Below, in pieces: positions 20,545-33,548 of a stretch of 64,000 nt of DNA (positions are counted from its first letter, which is position 1; the number at the start of each line of letters is the position of its first letter). The stretch lies in NCBI RefSeq assembly GCF_004379255.2, contig NC_056034.1, positions 6,946,501 through 7,010,500 on the forward strand. The letters run 5' to 3'. Source of the stretch: Salvia splendens (taxonomy: Eukaryota > Streptophyta > Magnoliopsida > Lamiales > Lamiaceae). Position numbers and translations under genes: made by a program. The notes beneath the pieces are model-generated. The model had not been told where the DNA came from. It worked only from the letters and a program-made list of their open reading frames with translations, and ran no database searches.

Positions 20545-22658
20545 TCAAGTATTTTGCAGGTTCAGAACCAGAATAACCAATTGCATCCTTAATTTCTCTT
20601 TTGTTTGAACTTCGGAAAGCTTTTGGAAATACTTGTTCCGTTTTTCTTCCCAGCATGTATGCTCTTGATAAGAATAACTGATGAGCTCCCATTTTCCAAG
20701 GACCTGGAAAGCCATGAGATGCATCTGTTATGTAAGACATGTGAATTCATGTGTGCAAGACACAGAAATATAAATGAGCATGCATCTCTCTTACAAGGAT
20801 TGGTGTTTTTTGTTAGTCCCTACAACTTTGTTTGAGTGCTTATCATGAACTTCAGGTGCATTGGTCTGATAATTCACCTGTGGAGCAAATCATGAGCCAC
20901 ATATAAACATCAATACAAGCATGCGGCACTATAAACATGTTTTACTCTCTCCTCAGAGATCAAGATTAGATGCAACAACGAGGAATGAAAGTATCAATAT
21001 TCTCAAACGATCAACAATAATAAATTTAAAAGTATGAAATCTCGAGAGCCAAACAGTAGAAGAATGTACTGTTAACTCAAACAGATGCAGCACTAAAGTG
21101 ATGGTTTCCTTGAAGACAATTATGACAACAAATGACTAAGTAGGGTCTGATCACCAGACTAATTACATAATCGACCAGATAGGAGCTACAGCCTAAGCAT
21201 GGCATACCACTATATGTACTGCAACATAATATGCATATCCATCAGTTAGCCTACTTTATAACATTCAACCTTGCCAAATATACAAATATCTCATTTTCAA
21301 CTATAGGAGTATCAATCCCAAGAAAACCTGACAGTATTGAGTATTCCCAAATTTCCTGCACTGTATAACTAATGATCACGAAGAAAATTTTCTGGCATTG
21401 AATGGACAAAACCAAGTATCCTGATGAACAAACAAAATTAACAGATTCAGACCAATCACAAACAGAACTCCAGAAGCAGATAAATTGAGATTATATGTAT
21501 ATATATCTATTAGTGTTTAGCACTTAGTAGTTAGCACACTAACCAAATTAACAAGCAAACAGAACGCTACATGTACCAAAATATTGATTGCATACAGGAT
21601 ATATAGCTCCAGTCACCATATAAGCTAGCATTATATTAAGGCACATAAATATCATCAAACTAGTATACAAATCAATGAGTATTCCTCTATGATCATATCC
21701 CTTATCTGTTACAAACTATAAAAGGCCACACAACAGAAATTACTGATTATAACACCAAGCAATGGATAGATAATGCCATTTCAATCAATAAACAACCTAT
21801 GGCCAACAACAGCTACTTAGCCACTCTTCAATCTGTTAATCAAACACTCAGAAACTCCTAGCAAGCTTGGAACAACAACAAATTATCATGGCAAAAGCAA
21901 TCAATTAGAAACATAATAAGTACCAAACTGTAAATCAACAAAAAAATTCAGGAACATACTTCACTCAATGGTGGCATTGACAAAGCGCACTGCTCACCAA
22001 CCCCATCCTTCTTATCAACCTTCCACTTCTTAACTCCATGTCGATGATCCTCCTCCACGGTCTCACACATCTTCCTCTTCTTTTTACCCCCCACATTCTC
22101 ACTCTTCCCCTTCTTATCCCTCACTTTCCACACATTTTTCTTCCGGTACAACAGCTTCTCAAACTTCCATGACTCGTAGCTTGTATCAATAACCGTCACT
22201 TCCGTCCGAGAAAAGCCCGCCAAACTAGCATCCCTCTTAACCCCCTCCTCTTCCGTTTCCCATCTATCCAACATTTTCACTCCCTCCACTCCACTGTTGC
22301 TGTCGTTTCCCCTCAACAATGTCACCTTCCCTGGAGCTGCATCGTCGTTGCCATGAAATGCACAAATTTTAGGGTTTGCCTGTTTGCGGGCGGATTTTTT
22401 GAAATTAGTTGAATTACTGCATTTATCCCCAAAATTGAATAGCTCATTGAGAACACCGCTCATTATACATAGCAATTCCTTATCCTCATTTTGAGTTGAA
22501 TCGCTAATGGAGACGGAATTCGGCTGGGGAGGCGGTGGTTCGAGTGGCGGAGGATTAGGATTGTGGAGGAAGCTTTCGAGACCGGTGGCGTCGGCAGGGA
22601 AGCCCTTGGCGGCTCGCAACCGGTCCAGCCAGGTGGAGCCGGATTTTCTGCATAGCAT
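20545..22658 (-). CDS. Unrecognised basic, probably nuclear plant protein
   Basis: Exon 1 (22658-21960, 233 codons) is secure: a long open frame with host-like codon use ending at a GTATGT donor. Seen: N-terminus RKSGSTWLDRLRAAKGFP, a Pro-rich stretch near residue 38, then a lysine-rich region with NLS-like GGKKKRK and KKWKVDKKDG. A possible exon 2 is 20877-20824 and a possible last exon 20724-20545, all in phase 0, giving 310 codons. The last exon is ambiguous: a second frame through the same DNA (DASHGFPGPWKMGAH...) is also open and longer, so the true join may differ. I do not recognise the family and assign no function. Confidence 0.55.
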
Positions 22659-23659
22659 GGCCGGAGGAAATAGAGAGAGGAAATTTGAGTTGGTAAGGCG
22701 ATAGCGACACGTTTGTAGTGCAGTTTAATCGATAAATAAATATTGTAGTATTTTTACTTTAAATAAAAATATTATTAGAACGAATTTTCACAAAATTTCC
22801 ATACACTTATTTATTACGTATGATATTAATAATCAATGTATAGCCTTTCTTCCAACCAGACCTCGTGATGATTAATAAGTTTTGAGTCAAATAGTCGTGC
22901 AAATTACCCACCTATGTCCAAATTTACATCATGTGTCATATATTTATATATTCAAATAATTTTATAATTTAGTTATATTAAAATATATTTGCTATATGCC
23001 GATGTTGAAATTGCGTGGACTCGTCATAATTCATGGCCCAATAGATAAAGTGTTGGTCTACTAAATTTACAGATCTTGAGTTCAATCCGAGTGATTATTT
23101 TTAATTATACTGACATTAATTTTATACTACAAAGTAAAACAATTATCTTGAAAAAGATTGATGATTTTGATGCAAGTTGAAGCATTATGATAAAGTTGAT
23201 AAGTTATGAGTATATATGATGTGATGGACTTGATAAGATTACTTGAAATTTTATTAAATTAATCACTAACCTTAATTTGATTGAATTATGGTACTAAGCT
23301 CTTGCGCAACTTGGTACTCCTTCATTGCAGGTGAAGGGCCACTCATCCAAGATGTGATAAATAAATAGACAATAGTATGTTTAACAATATACATTTGAAA
23401 CCATATTTTTATACTCAAACTGACGTAATACCAACCTGAATTTTTTTAATATGGTTACTTGTTTGTTATGCAATAATAATGACGATAATATAATTTTTTT
23501 GAACAATAATGACGATAATAATAATTGTAATATTAGCATATATTAATATGGAGTAGTATAAAAGAAAAAACTAGAGTAGGTTATGTAGGGTGATGTGAAA
23601 TACTCTAGTGTATAATTAGTAAATGTTTTGAATTAATTCTATCAATATTAATCTGGAGT
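22659..23659. other. Intergenic with a possible SINE remnant
   Basis: No gene seen. At about 23027-23100 a short stretch has an A-box-like AGATAAAGTGTTGG and a B-box-like GAGTTCAATCCGAG at tRNA-like spacing, suggesting a decayed tRNA-derived SINE, but no TSD was found. Confidence 0.4.
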
Positions 23660-23956
23660 TCTTTTAGGCCAGTGAATATTAACACAAGTGGTGCAAATGA
23701 AAAGAAGTTCAACGAGCCGTATATATAGAATTTAAAAAAAAAAAAAAAAAATCAAATATCGGACGTCCGACCGGGACGTCCGACCTTCGCCACAGTGGCG
23801 CCCGTCCACCCGCCCTTCCCGGGGACGTCCGAGGACACCCGACGTCCTCACGGGACGTCCGTATCCGACCTCCGACCTCCCAACGGCGGACGTCCCGTCG
23901 CCCTTCCCGGTGTCCGACCGGACGTCCTACCGGAGGGGCGCCATAGGAGATGCTCT
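23660..23956. mobile_element. Fragment of a Harbinger element (promoter end)
   Basis: Ends GGAGATGCTC followed by TTA and contains an AACGAGCCGTATATATAGA block matching the 5' region of the element at 25456-28863 (around 28700). The GC-rich part between is built of GGACGTCC-type repeats. No opposite terminus and no ORF remain. Confidence 0.65.
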
Positions 23957-25455
23957 TAGTAAGTTTGTTTTTCCTTTCTTTCTATATTTGATTATTAATT
24001 TGGCGTTTAATGGCATAAATGAATGGGGGGAAACAAAGAAGAAAAACAAAGTGATGGGCGATCAATTCAAATTCCAGTCAACTATAATTGTGCGTCACAC
24101 GACAATACGATTTATTTATTATATTTGAAATACTTCTCAATAAAACATTATACCTCTGCCGAAAACTATTATTCGAGCACAAATACTAAATCCTTGGAAT
24201 ATTCTCCAAATTGATAAAACGGCTTAATACAATGAACACTTGCACCAAGTTAGGTATACACTACATTTCTATATAAAAAACAATTATATTATTAAGATTA
24301 TTATTTTAAAATAGAGACAATAATAAAATTCTTCAAAAAGAAGAGAGACCCTGGGTTAATTATATTTAACCATTTAGGCATATACAACAACAGTACATAT
24401 AATTAATGAGTTATACTATATTAGATTAGGGGGCATAACTTATTTTGAACTTTAAATAGGTAATAAGAGCATAATTATCTTATTGGTAAATGGGTAATAG
24501 ATTATGGAATAAAAAACGATCTCTCGCCAACTATTTTCGAAGCTCTTCCTTCTTTCATACTTGAATCATTTTTTTTATTTCGAAAAGTTCTTTTACAATT
24601 GCATTTTATCATAGTACTACTATATTGGTAAATGGATAATGTTATGGAATAAAAAAATAAGTTTTCGCCAACTATTTTCTATTCTCGTTATTCTTTCATA
24701 ATTGAATCATTTTTCTATTTCGAAAAGTTTTTTTAAAGTTTCATTTTAGTATAACAATTAACTCACTTTTTTTCTTATTTTATTCTTTAAGTAGTAGTGT
24801 AGTACTATAAATTTATTCCCTTTTATACTCCATTCTCTTTATTTATTTTCTCTTTTACTTTATTACCTACTCATTTAGTATCTTAAACATCAATTTCACA
24901 AACTACTATGCTAAAAACAAGTGTTTCAATTATGAAAAAATGAAGGAAGTAGGCAAGACTAATATAATTTCGTATACTTTCTATGAAAATAGTGTACTAA
25001 AGTACATTTCTATTTATAAAAAATTACTACTTTCCTTTCTCTTATATTCATATACTTCCTCCTTCTATTTTTTTTTATTTTTATCATTTTAATTTGTTCA
25101 CCAAAATTAATCTTGTAAAGCATTTAATTACATTCTCTCTTATTTTATCTATAAAATAATTTTATTCTACCATTTTAGTCCGTACATCAAAATTAATCAT
25201 ATTAAAAACGAACTTTTTTAACTGTCCCACTAAAATGACATGTTTAATTTCATTTATCAAATAATGTTTGTCCATTTTGCTTTTTATTTTTATTTTTAGT
25301 AAATATGTCTTATTTTCTATTAATTCATTACACTCACATTCTATTATAAAAATGTTAGACTTACGTTTTAATAACTTTTCAATTATCTTTTCTTTACATT
25401 TTTAATATCCGCACCTAATCGAACGCGGACCATATTTGGTCGATAGAGATTGTAA
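23957..25455. other. Intergenic, AT-rich
   Basis: No gene. Weak Stowaway-like remnants occur around 25050-25440. There is a repeated stretch at about 24480 and 24630 (TGGTAAATGG...CGCCAACTATTTTC). Confidence 0.4.
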
Positions 25456-25806
25456 GAGCATCTGCAGTGGGACGAATGTCCTGGCGGACATCCCGACTGA
25501 CTTCCCAAAAACACATCATGCCACGTCATAAGGACATCCCACTGCACTACCACATCATAAGGACATCCCACTGCACAATGGCGGACATCCCCAAGGACAT
25601 CCCGACGGACATCCACAATAATAAAAGTTTACAAATTCACCAAATTAAACAATTTACGGAACTAAACAATTTACGGAATTAAAATTTCGACACAAATAAG
25701 GAAAAAATGCAACCACTTTATTTAAAAAAACATACATAATTATTTTTAAAAAAATACATAGTTAAAAAAAACAACCTCAAGCTTCGACAAATGTGGCCCC
25801 CCCGTC

Positions 25807-28631
25807 TCACTCCTCGTCGTCCCCGTCGCCAGTCCCGGGCAGGGGTGCCATCCCCAAATCGCGCCTCATAGTGTCGATGGCATCCTTCAACGTCATCTTG
25901 TATAAGGGATCAGTCGCTGCATGCCACTTGTCCATGGTGTCGAGCATGCTCTGTGTTAACTACATGTGGGCGAGATGGTTGAGCTTGGGAGTGACCAGGG
26001 AAGGAGCTTCCGATTGGACCTTATGGGACCCGCTGGCGCTTCCCCTAACCGTCCGCATCGCGGTCTTTTGCCCAACCGGGCGATATCGGTGGGAAGACGA
26101 TTGAGGGGTTGGGAACTATGCCGCAGAGTCAAGGAGTTCGTGGGAACTGGCACTGCTGTTGTACTCGCCGGAGGCGTTGATCTTTATCCGCTTCGGCCAG
26201 CCAGCTTCAACACCCGCACTAAACTTGGCAGAAGTCTGCACCACAAGATAGACCTCCTAAAATTTGAATTCCCCGAAACCTAATTCACTGTCGGGGAACT
26301 GCTGGTGAGACAGAAGCTTCACATCACCGGCGGACATGCTGTTGGTTGTCGTGCGGTGGTTGTTTTGGTAGATGCTAGCAAATCGGGTGAGCTGCCTCCT
26401 CAGCCGCTCCCACTGTTTCCGGCATTGCTCTCCATCGTGAGGCTTCCTACCTGGCGGTTTGAATTCGATGTAGCTTTGGCTAATGAGCCACCACATTCTG
26501 TCGATATGCTGGTTAGCCCCGACGTAGGGATCATCGACTACATTGATCCAGGCCTTCGCTAGTGCGACGCACTCCCCTATGCTCCAGATGGTCCTCTTTC
26601 TCCCGTCGGCTTCCTCCTCTTCCCCCTCGGCCCCCGCCCCTGAAGGGGTTGGAAGCGGAAGCGTGCATACAAATAAATCAGATAATGAAAGCGATCTATT
26701 TAGCAGATTATTTTGACAAATTCTATGCGCGCAATTATCGCATGTATCATGCTCATAACTCAAATAAATCATGCTTTAAGAATAATTGAAACCTAAAACA
26801 TGCTTTTCTATGGATTGACCATTTTACCTTGATGATTCTCCAAAGAATCGAAGATAGCTAGCGTCTTCTCCACGTGAAGATCTTGAGTACTAAACCACAG
26901 ATCTTCTGACTGGTTCCCGAACCGTAAACTGATATCAGGGTGGGCTGATCTCACCAAAATACTAGGACTTAAATAAAGAAGACAGAAACTGATCTCATAA
27001 AGGAGAGCCGAGAGGAAATTTTCGTCCTCTTCAGAGAATGAGAGGGGGACAAAATTTTATGAAGAAATTAAGTGTGTTTTCTGTCTACTTTATTCTCCTA
27101 TTTATATTAAGTCACATATTGGGCCCAGACAGGGATCTATGGAAGGTTTTGGATATGGACTCCCCCAATTTGTTTTTTCCGAATTAAATTGAACCCCAAT
27201 TTAATACAAGCTTTTAATTGAAATATTACGAGCAACCACTACAAAAGTAATATTGAACTCCCCATCCAAATCCGGAATTATAAGTAATCCGGGTTTCCAT
27301 TGTTTGTCATTTATTTCCCTCGCTTAAGATAGAAACATCCATTAATTAATTAGTGTCTGCTATAAACTTAATTAATTAACATCTTATTAATTCCAAGAGT
27401 GGACTCAGCAAGAAACGCTTATTTATTATTCATAGAGTAATCAAACTCCAACTAACTAGGTTCTGAATAATAAAGCTTTATTTCGAGCTCCTCTTGAGGA
27501 AGTTATCAAACGAGACTCACCTCGCGCACGATTCAACATAATAGCAATCCTAGCACCGCTAGATATAAATCACCACTACCCAATATACCAGGATTATTGG
27601 GTTGCGAAAAATCCGCACCATTTGATAAGTCAAAGTAGTGCATAATCAATACTGTATGCTCAATGCTAACGTACATTGATTAAGAAACAAATAATTATCA
27701 AGACCTCGTCATTCAGTAGATAGCATAAAGACTTGTCTCGCTGTTAGCTCCAATTCAGTTCTATACCACACCAATGTCATCTTATTTCAGTAAGACTTAG
27801 AAATATGCGGACTGACATTGCAACATTTCACGATAGGTAGTCTAAGCCTATCTGGGTTGTGAAATTCTTATTTTCTTTGTTCGGAACTGACCGTGTTACC
27901 TTAAAGTGGACGACGCCCACAACCGGTCTACTAAAACAAAGACTTAGACTTTGTTAAGTTACTTATATATTTAAACATGCAATAAACATACATTAAATGT
28001 AAAACATAACAACATTATGACAAAAATAATCTGTTTTATTCATTGGAAAATAAAATAAGAGTTTTTACAATATTCAATCACTCGAAATGTGATTTCTAGT
28101 ATACAAACTCTAACAGCCCCACCCTCGTTCCCCGCACGCGAGGACGATGTAGTGCCCTTGCCCTTCCTTCTCCCTTGTTTCCGCGTCCTCCATGCCGCTG
28201 GTAACATCTCAGTGGGAGACTCCTTGATCGGAGATAACTCAAACTCCTCAAAAGAGAAAGTCTCAATGCCAGTTAACTGAGTCTCCAGAGGAGTACTCTG
28301 GGGGGAATCACTGGACAATAAATGCATGTAGGAGCGATAGACATTGTCCACAGGTGATTAGGGGACCCACTGCTTGCTCCCCCGCAGCGGCAGGCATGCC
28401 CTGCATCATCCCGAGCATTTGGGGCATCATCCCAGGCATTTGGGGCATCATCCCACCCATCCCTGCACACCAAAGGGGGTACATATTGTAGTACACGGGC
28501 ATCATCGGCACCATTCCGAGCATCATCCCGGACAACGGTGCACTTCCGCCGGCATTTCCACCAACTCTAAACGGAAAAGTCGGCATTTGTGACTCGCTCG
28601 TGGCGGGGGAATCACTATCGTGGTGCTCCAT
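25807..28631 (-). pseudogene. Broken Harbinger ORF1 (Myb/SANT-like)
   Basis: Starts at 28631 with a Met/Gly/Pro-rich N-terminus. The frame shifts near 28355, is interrupted by the solo LTR (26641-28115) and resumes in frame across it, continuing into the Myb/SANT-like region (KRTIWSIGECVALAKAWINV, QCRKQWERLRRQLTRF). A TAG at about 26257-26259 probably replaces a Trp codon (FKF*EVYLVV), another stop occurs near 26118, and the reading ends at 25807 after a DTMRRDLGMAPLPG segment. At least three disabling changes besides the insertion. Confidence 0.8.
26641..28115 (-). mobile_element. Solo LTR, Copia-like
   Basis: 1475 bp, reading TGTTAGAG...CCCCTTCA on the minus strand, flanked by a perfect 5-bp TSD (GCCCC at 26636-26640 and 28116-28120). 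There are no internal domains, primer-binding site or second LTR, so it is a solo LTR left by LTR-LTR recombination. The Copia assignment rests on length and general appearance and is an inference. Confidence 0.85.
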
Positions 28632-28866
28632 TTATCTTCAAAAGAAATGAAAGTAGAGAGAGAAACTCGTTAAAATAAGTGGTACGAATGAAATGAAGTT
28701 CAACGAGCCGTATATATAGAGTTTTTTTTTAAATTAAAAATCGGGATGTCCGTCGTGGCGCCGCAATGGCGGACGTCACGACTGACGTCGTCGGAAAGCC
28801 GCCGGGTTGATGCCTAATGGCGGACGTCCGGCACGCCACGTCCGGCGGGACCCCGTAGCGCTCTAA

Positions 28867-29426
28867 CCTTTTGTCCTATTTATTCATAATTTTTTCTTTC
28901 ATATTAAAATTTGGTAGATAAAATTAATTTTAGTGGAGTAGAAAAATAGTGGCACTTTTTATCCATAAATTTAATAATTTGAAGTGTAGGTGCAGCAGCA
29001 TCACGGAAACCAGGCGCAGCGTATTTTAGCGGGCTGAAAAAATAGGTGGCGTCTCCACAATCAATGATAAAAATCCAAAACAAGAGAACAGTCAACACAG
29101 AGCTGACAGCTGGCATCTTCTCGCCGTCATCAATCCAAGACCACTGGTTGTTTTGTTGGCGGTGCAATCCGATAAGCCCTTTTTTTTTTTTCTGTTTCTT
29201 CTTTACCAACAAACATATTTATAAAAACAAAAACTTCAGTATTTTACTGAACGACTTCAACAACAATCTCCCCTTCCCACCTATAATTCTTTCTTTATTC
29301 TTATCCATTTGCGTTACTCCTTGCAAACCCTTTTTGATTCCTCAAAAAAAAACAAAAAAAACAACTTATCTTGAGGTTTCCAGCCGTCTGCTATTTGTTA
29401 ATTATTGCTTTTAATAATAAACAGTT
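28867..29426. other. Promoter and 5' UTR of the START-domain gene
   Basis: A pyrimidine-rich leader with TC and T runs at about 29180-29400 precedes the ATG at 29427. No other gene seen. A Harbinger element borders this promoter at 28863. Confidence 0.5.
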
Positions 29427-31981
29427 ATGGCGGTGGTCGAGTTTTTGGGGATGCCGGTGAGCTGGGCGATGGTAATTGGAATAATTCAGTATTTGGGGCC
29501 GGTTTGGTTTGCATTTTTTCTGGGTATAATTGTGGGGTGGGTTTGGAAACCTAGGTGGGCGACTTTGGGGAATTGTAAATTTGATTTTTCGTCGCCGCCG
29601 TCGCCTTCTGCTCTTTTTAAAGGGTTGGTTTCAGCTCAGAGTTTGGATTCTTGTAAGGATGGGACTGCAAGTTGTAGCTTGGATAAGGAGCAAATGGCGA
29701 TGACACCAATGATTGACACTGCTGTTTGCAGGTTGATTTTGTGCTTCATATATTTCTTTCTAGGTTTAATTCTTTGAATATTTGTATTGTTGTTTCATCT
29801 TAGTCTGATGTTTTTTTGAGGATGAGTTTTTGTGCTGCTGTTTTATAGTCCTATATTTGAATCAAGAATACACTTCAATCTTAGTTTCATTCCTGGACTT
29901 GAACATTTAATAGGAAATCTCAGTGCCATTTTGAGTGATTGCAAGAACAATTCTAGATAGCTATGCTGTTAGTCTGTTATGGTGGAGGTTTTTCATTGAT
30001 ATAAAAAGAATGAGAGTACTGTTTTGTCTTGCTGCTAGTACTGTATTTGCTCATTTGCTTTCAAACTGTGTATGTGTTAGAAGCTGGAAATTCTATGGCG
30101 GTAATAAACTAACTTAGTATGATGAAAATATTCTTGATACATAAGATTAATTGGTCAACAAGCGCTAGTCTTTGATATATTGGCCATGTTTCTTATGAAA
30201 TGTAATATTGCTTCTTTAGTCCATCCGATATGGACCACCCACTTATTACAAACGAGGATTTGGAACATTTATGCCATCTTGTTGAGAGGAAAGATGGAGG
30301 ACCCCCTTGGAAGCATATGATGGAATGTTCAGCACATGATATGAGCTACCAAGCATGGCAGAGAGATCCTCAGGTACTGCGGTGATCCTTTGCTTGTTTT
30401 CTTCTTAAGTACAATATGAGATTTGGTATGTATTACTAACCGGTATTTTTTGTTGAAGAGTGGCCCTCCTCAATATTGTAGCAGAACTGTTTATGAAAAT
30501 GCAACTCCAGAATTAGTGAGAGACTTTTTCTGGGATGATGATTTCCGATTAAAATGGGATAATATGCTTACACATGCCTCTATTCTAGAAGAATGCCCGA
30601 CCACAGGGATTATGGTGGTTCACTGGATTCGCAAGGTTGGGAATAACCTTTTCCTCATTGAGATGTTGTGGGTTTTTTATTTACTTCTTCTGCACCATTG
30701 AAGTCTGACCATTCGCTTGCAGTTCCCTTTCTTCTGCAGTGACAGAGAATACATAATAGGACGGAGAATATGGGAATCAGGAAGATCATATTACTGCGTG
30801 ACTAAGGTAGAGCTAGAGACATATTTTATTTGTTCTGCTAGATTATTGTTGCCTAATATAGTTTGAGGCTCAGCAGATTGATTTTAATTAAGCCTACGAT
30901 TTTAGTAGTAGTTGTTTACTGCTTTCCATGTAGATTCTATTTATGCTCTGTAGAAGTTGTTTATATACCAAAATGAGATTTTGTACCTCATTGAACATAA
31001 TATAAAAGATCTTCCAGAAAATTTAGTTGGATTATAAAACGTTGTGTTTGACAATGCCACAATATCTCCCAATTGTAGTTGCCGTAAACTTATGCAGATC
31101 TGTTGGTGAAGTTTCTACGATATGTTAGCTTAGTTGATATATATTTGAGTGACCCTTGTTTTTTTGTTTCTGATCCAGGGAGTTCCCTCATCTCTTCCAA
31201 GGAAAGACAAACCAAGACGCGTTGATCTTCTATACTCAAGTTGGTTCATTCAAGCAGGTACAGAATTTATGACTCCTTAGCTCTTGCAAGTACCCGAAAT
31301 TCTAACATTCAGCGACCTTTGGAGCTTGCTTGGCAGCATGTATAGTTTTGGTCTGGTGGAAACCATATAAAGTTGATGTTCTTTTGAATGTTGAGAAACA
31401 AAATACTCCATGTTGCAATTGGTTGTGATGCAGATTTCGGGCTAATTATACGTCTCTTAGTGTTGCTGAATCTTGTGACCATAAGTAAGGTTTTGTGCCC
31501 CTTCTAAATTTCCTTCTCTATCGTTGCAACAGTGGAATCAAGGAAAGGAGATGGACAGCTGTCCGCGTGCGAGGTGATACTCTTCCATCACGAAGACATG
31601 GGCATCCCGTGGGAGATAGCGAAATTTGGCGTGCGGCAAGGGATGTGGGGGACGGTGAAGAACATTCACCGTGGTTTCAGAGCTTACCAGAAACACAGAG
31701 CATCAGGAGCGCCCCTCTCTCGCCACGCTTTCATGGCTCAGATTAACACAAAGCTCGACCCCGACTACCTGAAAACGCTGGAAGATGAGGAAGTGCCGGC
31801 ACAGACACGATTAGTGGACTCAGCTGATGGCAAGGCAAAGGGCATGAAGATACCGAAGCTTCTGATAATCGGAGGTGCAATCGCAGTTGCCTGCAGCATC
31901 GACCGGGGACTCCTGACTAAGACGCTCATATTTGGTGTCGCGAGAAAGCTGGGAAATATGGGAGGACGACGGTGCCGCTGA
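29427..31981 (+). CDS. START-domain (StAR-related lipid transfer) membrane protein
   Basis: Six exons: 29427-29731, 30220-30373, 30459-30635, 30723-30806, 31179-31257, 31533-31981; 1248 nt, 415 codons. Seen: a hydrophobic N-terminal segment (about residues 10-42, MVIGIIQYLGPVWFAFFLGI) suggesting a membrane anchor; a START domain at about 100-320 (DDDFRLKWDNML, TTGIMVVHWIRKFPFFCSDR, GRRIWESGRSYYCVTKGVP, LLYSSWFIQAVESRKGDG); and a second hydrophobic stretch near the C-terminus (LLIIGGAIAVAC). Known of the family: START domains bind lipids or sterols in a hydrophobic cavity; this resembles the plant PCTP-like START proteins without a homeodomain. The ligand cannot be told from sequence. Confidence 0.9.
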
Positions 31982-33548
31982 TGAGGAATTTAGGTCAGGA
32001 TGTTGGTTGTGTGTTTGATAAGCACTGCTGTTGGTACATTGAGGCAGATAATGCTTTCAAGAAAATGGTCATTTTTCACTGTTAGTCCCTGGACCTTCAA
32101 AATATCCCGGAGTTTATCTCAAAAATGGTCATTTTTCACTGTTTTTGGTCGAAAATACCTTTTTTGAGTATTTGAGCAATTTGATCTTTTCACAATTTTA
32201 ACATTTTAAATCTGATATTATTTCAGTGATGGACTAAATCTGATATTATTTCAAAATCATCATTCTTCTTTCCTTTTACTATCCTTTATTTCTTTATTTT
32301 AATATTATATTTAATTTTATAAAATTAAATTTTAAATTTTGATTTTTAATATTAATAAATTTTTATTAATTATTAAAATTACTATTAAATAACAAATTAA
32401 TAGTTTTAATCAATATTTAATAGTGTCTAATATTTAATCACTAAGGTATAACAATGCCTTAGTTTTAATCAATATTTAATAGTTTTAATAATAAATTGAT
32501 CATATAACACATAGTTTTAATCAATATTTAATAGTTTTAATAATAAATTGATCATATAACACACTTTATTCTGAAATAAATATTTATTTAATGTAAGACT
32601 AATATAATTTTCGTTTATTAATTTAAAACAATCAAAATTAACTAGAAAATTTCAACAAAAATTCTACTATATGAAATTTTTACTAGTATCAAATTTTTAG
32701 TCAATTTCATAATATTTAATCACATGCAATTATAACACTTCATAATATTTAATCACATGCAATTATAACAACCGAACGAAGGCTAAATAGAATAATTTTT
32801 ATTTTTTCATAATATGGTTAATCTGTACTTCTTCAATTAAGCTGAATATTATATTAAATAACAAAAATTAATAGTTTTAATCAATATTTATAGTGTCTAT
32901 GAATTAATAGTCTGGGGATATTTTGAAAGTCCAGGGACTAAGGGAGAGATAAACGCATAGTCCAGGGACTGTTTTTGTAGATCACTCTATTACGTTTATA
33001 GATAGTTTAATATAGTGAAAAGATCATTTTCCTCTAAGAGTCATTTATGCTCTTTGTTTAGCAATTAACGGCAAACAATTGACTCGAAAGAGTGCAGACC
33101 ATCAAACACTGCTTAGAGCCATTTTTCCTGCGGATTTGGAACTTCATTATTACAAATGCAAGATTAGCTTTTATGCTCATTTTAAAATCGAAATAGTATT
33201 TTGCAGCTTGCTATATTTTAGAACTATTGAGGGCGTTTTCTATGAGGGGTAAGGCATAACACCTACTACTAGTGTTATTGACTTTGTTCCTAATTTATGC
33301 ATTTTTAAGAAAGATGATTATCATAATAATTGTAACAATAATTATACGATGAAATGCAATAGAACTTGAACGAAAACTGAACTCACAAAAGATGAATGAA
33401 TCTCTTGGTTACCTCAAAATTCAGAGTACCGCAATTGTCAAAAGATATATATGCAGTAACACTGCATCAAAATACCATATAAACTACTAATAACAAGAAA
33501 ATCTAAAACAAGTTCAACACAAAATCATCATTCAAACTATAACTTAAC
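31982..33548. other. Convergent intergenic region holding a TIR element
   Basis: Lies between the 3' ends of the START and P1 genes. It holds the TIR element listed separately; the rest is probably 3' UTR. No gene seen. Confidence 0.5.
32081..32986. mobile_element. AT-rich TIR element, MULE-like remnant
   Basis: Inverted ends TTAGTCCCTGGACCTTCAAA at the left and GAAAGTCCAGGGACTAAGG at the right (around 32925-32943). The right side extends further, to AGATCACTC, resembling the GAGTGAACTACA end of the MULE at 9705. The left outer part is missing and no TSD could be fixed. The interior has a direct repeat of about 57 bp (AGTTTTAATCAATATTTAAT), near 32460 and 32515. Confidence 0.55.

Larger units (their letters stand above)
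25456..28863 (-). mobile_element. PIF/Harbinger-type element with ORF1, split by a solo LTR
   Basis: TSD TAA (25453-25455, 28864-28866). TIRs: GAGCATCTGCAGTGGG at the left; right end CCCCGTAGCGCTC. It carries ORF1 on the minus strand, with a TATA-like TATATATA at about 28710-28717 upstream of its ATG, and GC-rich GGACGTCC-type arms. No transposase is present. The solo LTR accounts for 1.48 of its 3.4 kb. Confidence 0.85.

Noticed and set aside
23027..23100. tRNA gene
   Set aside because: A- and B-box-like motifs are present but no cloverleaf can be drawn; at best a SINE remnant.
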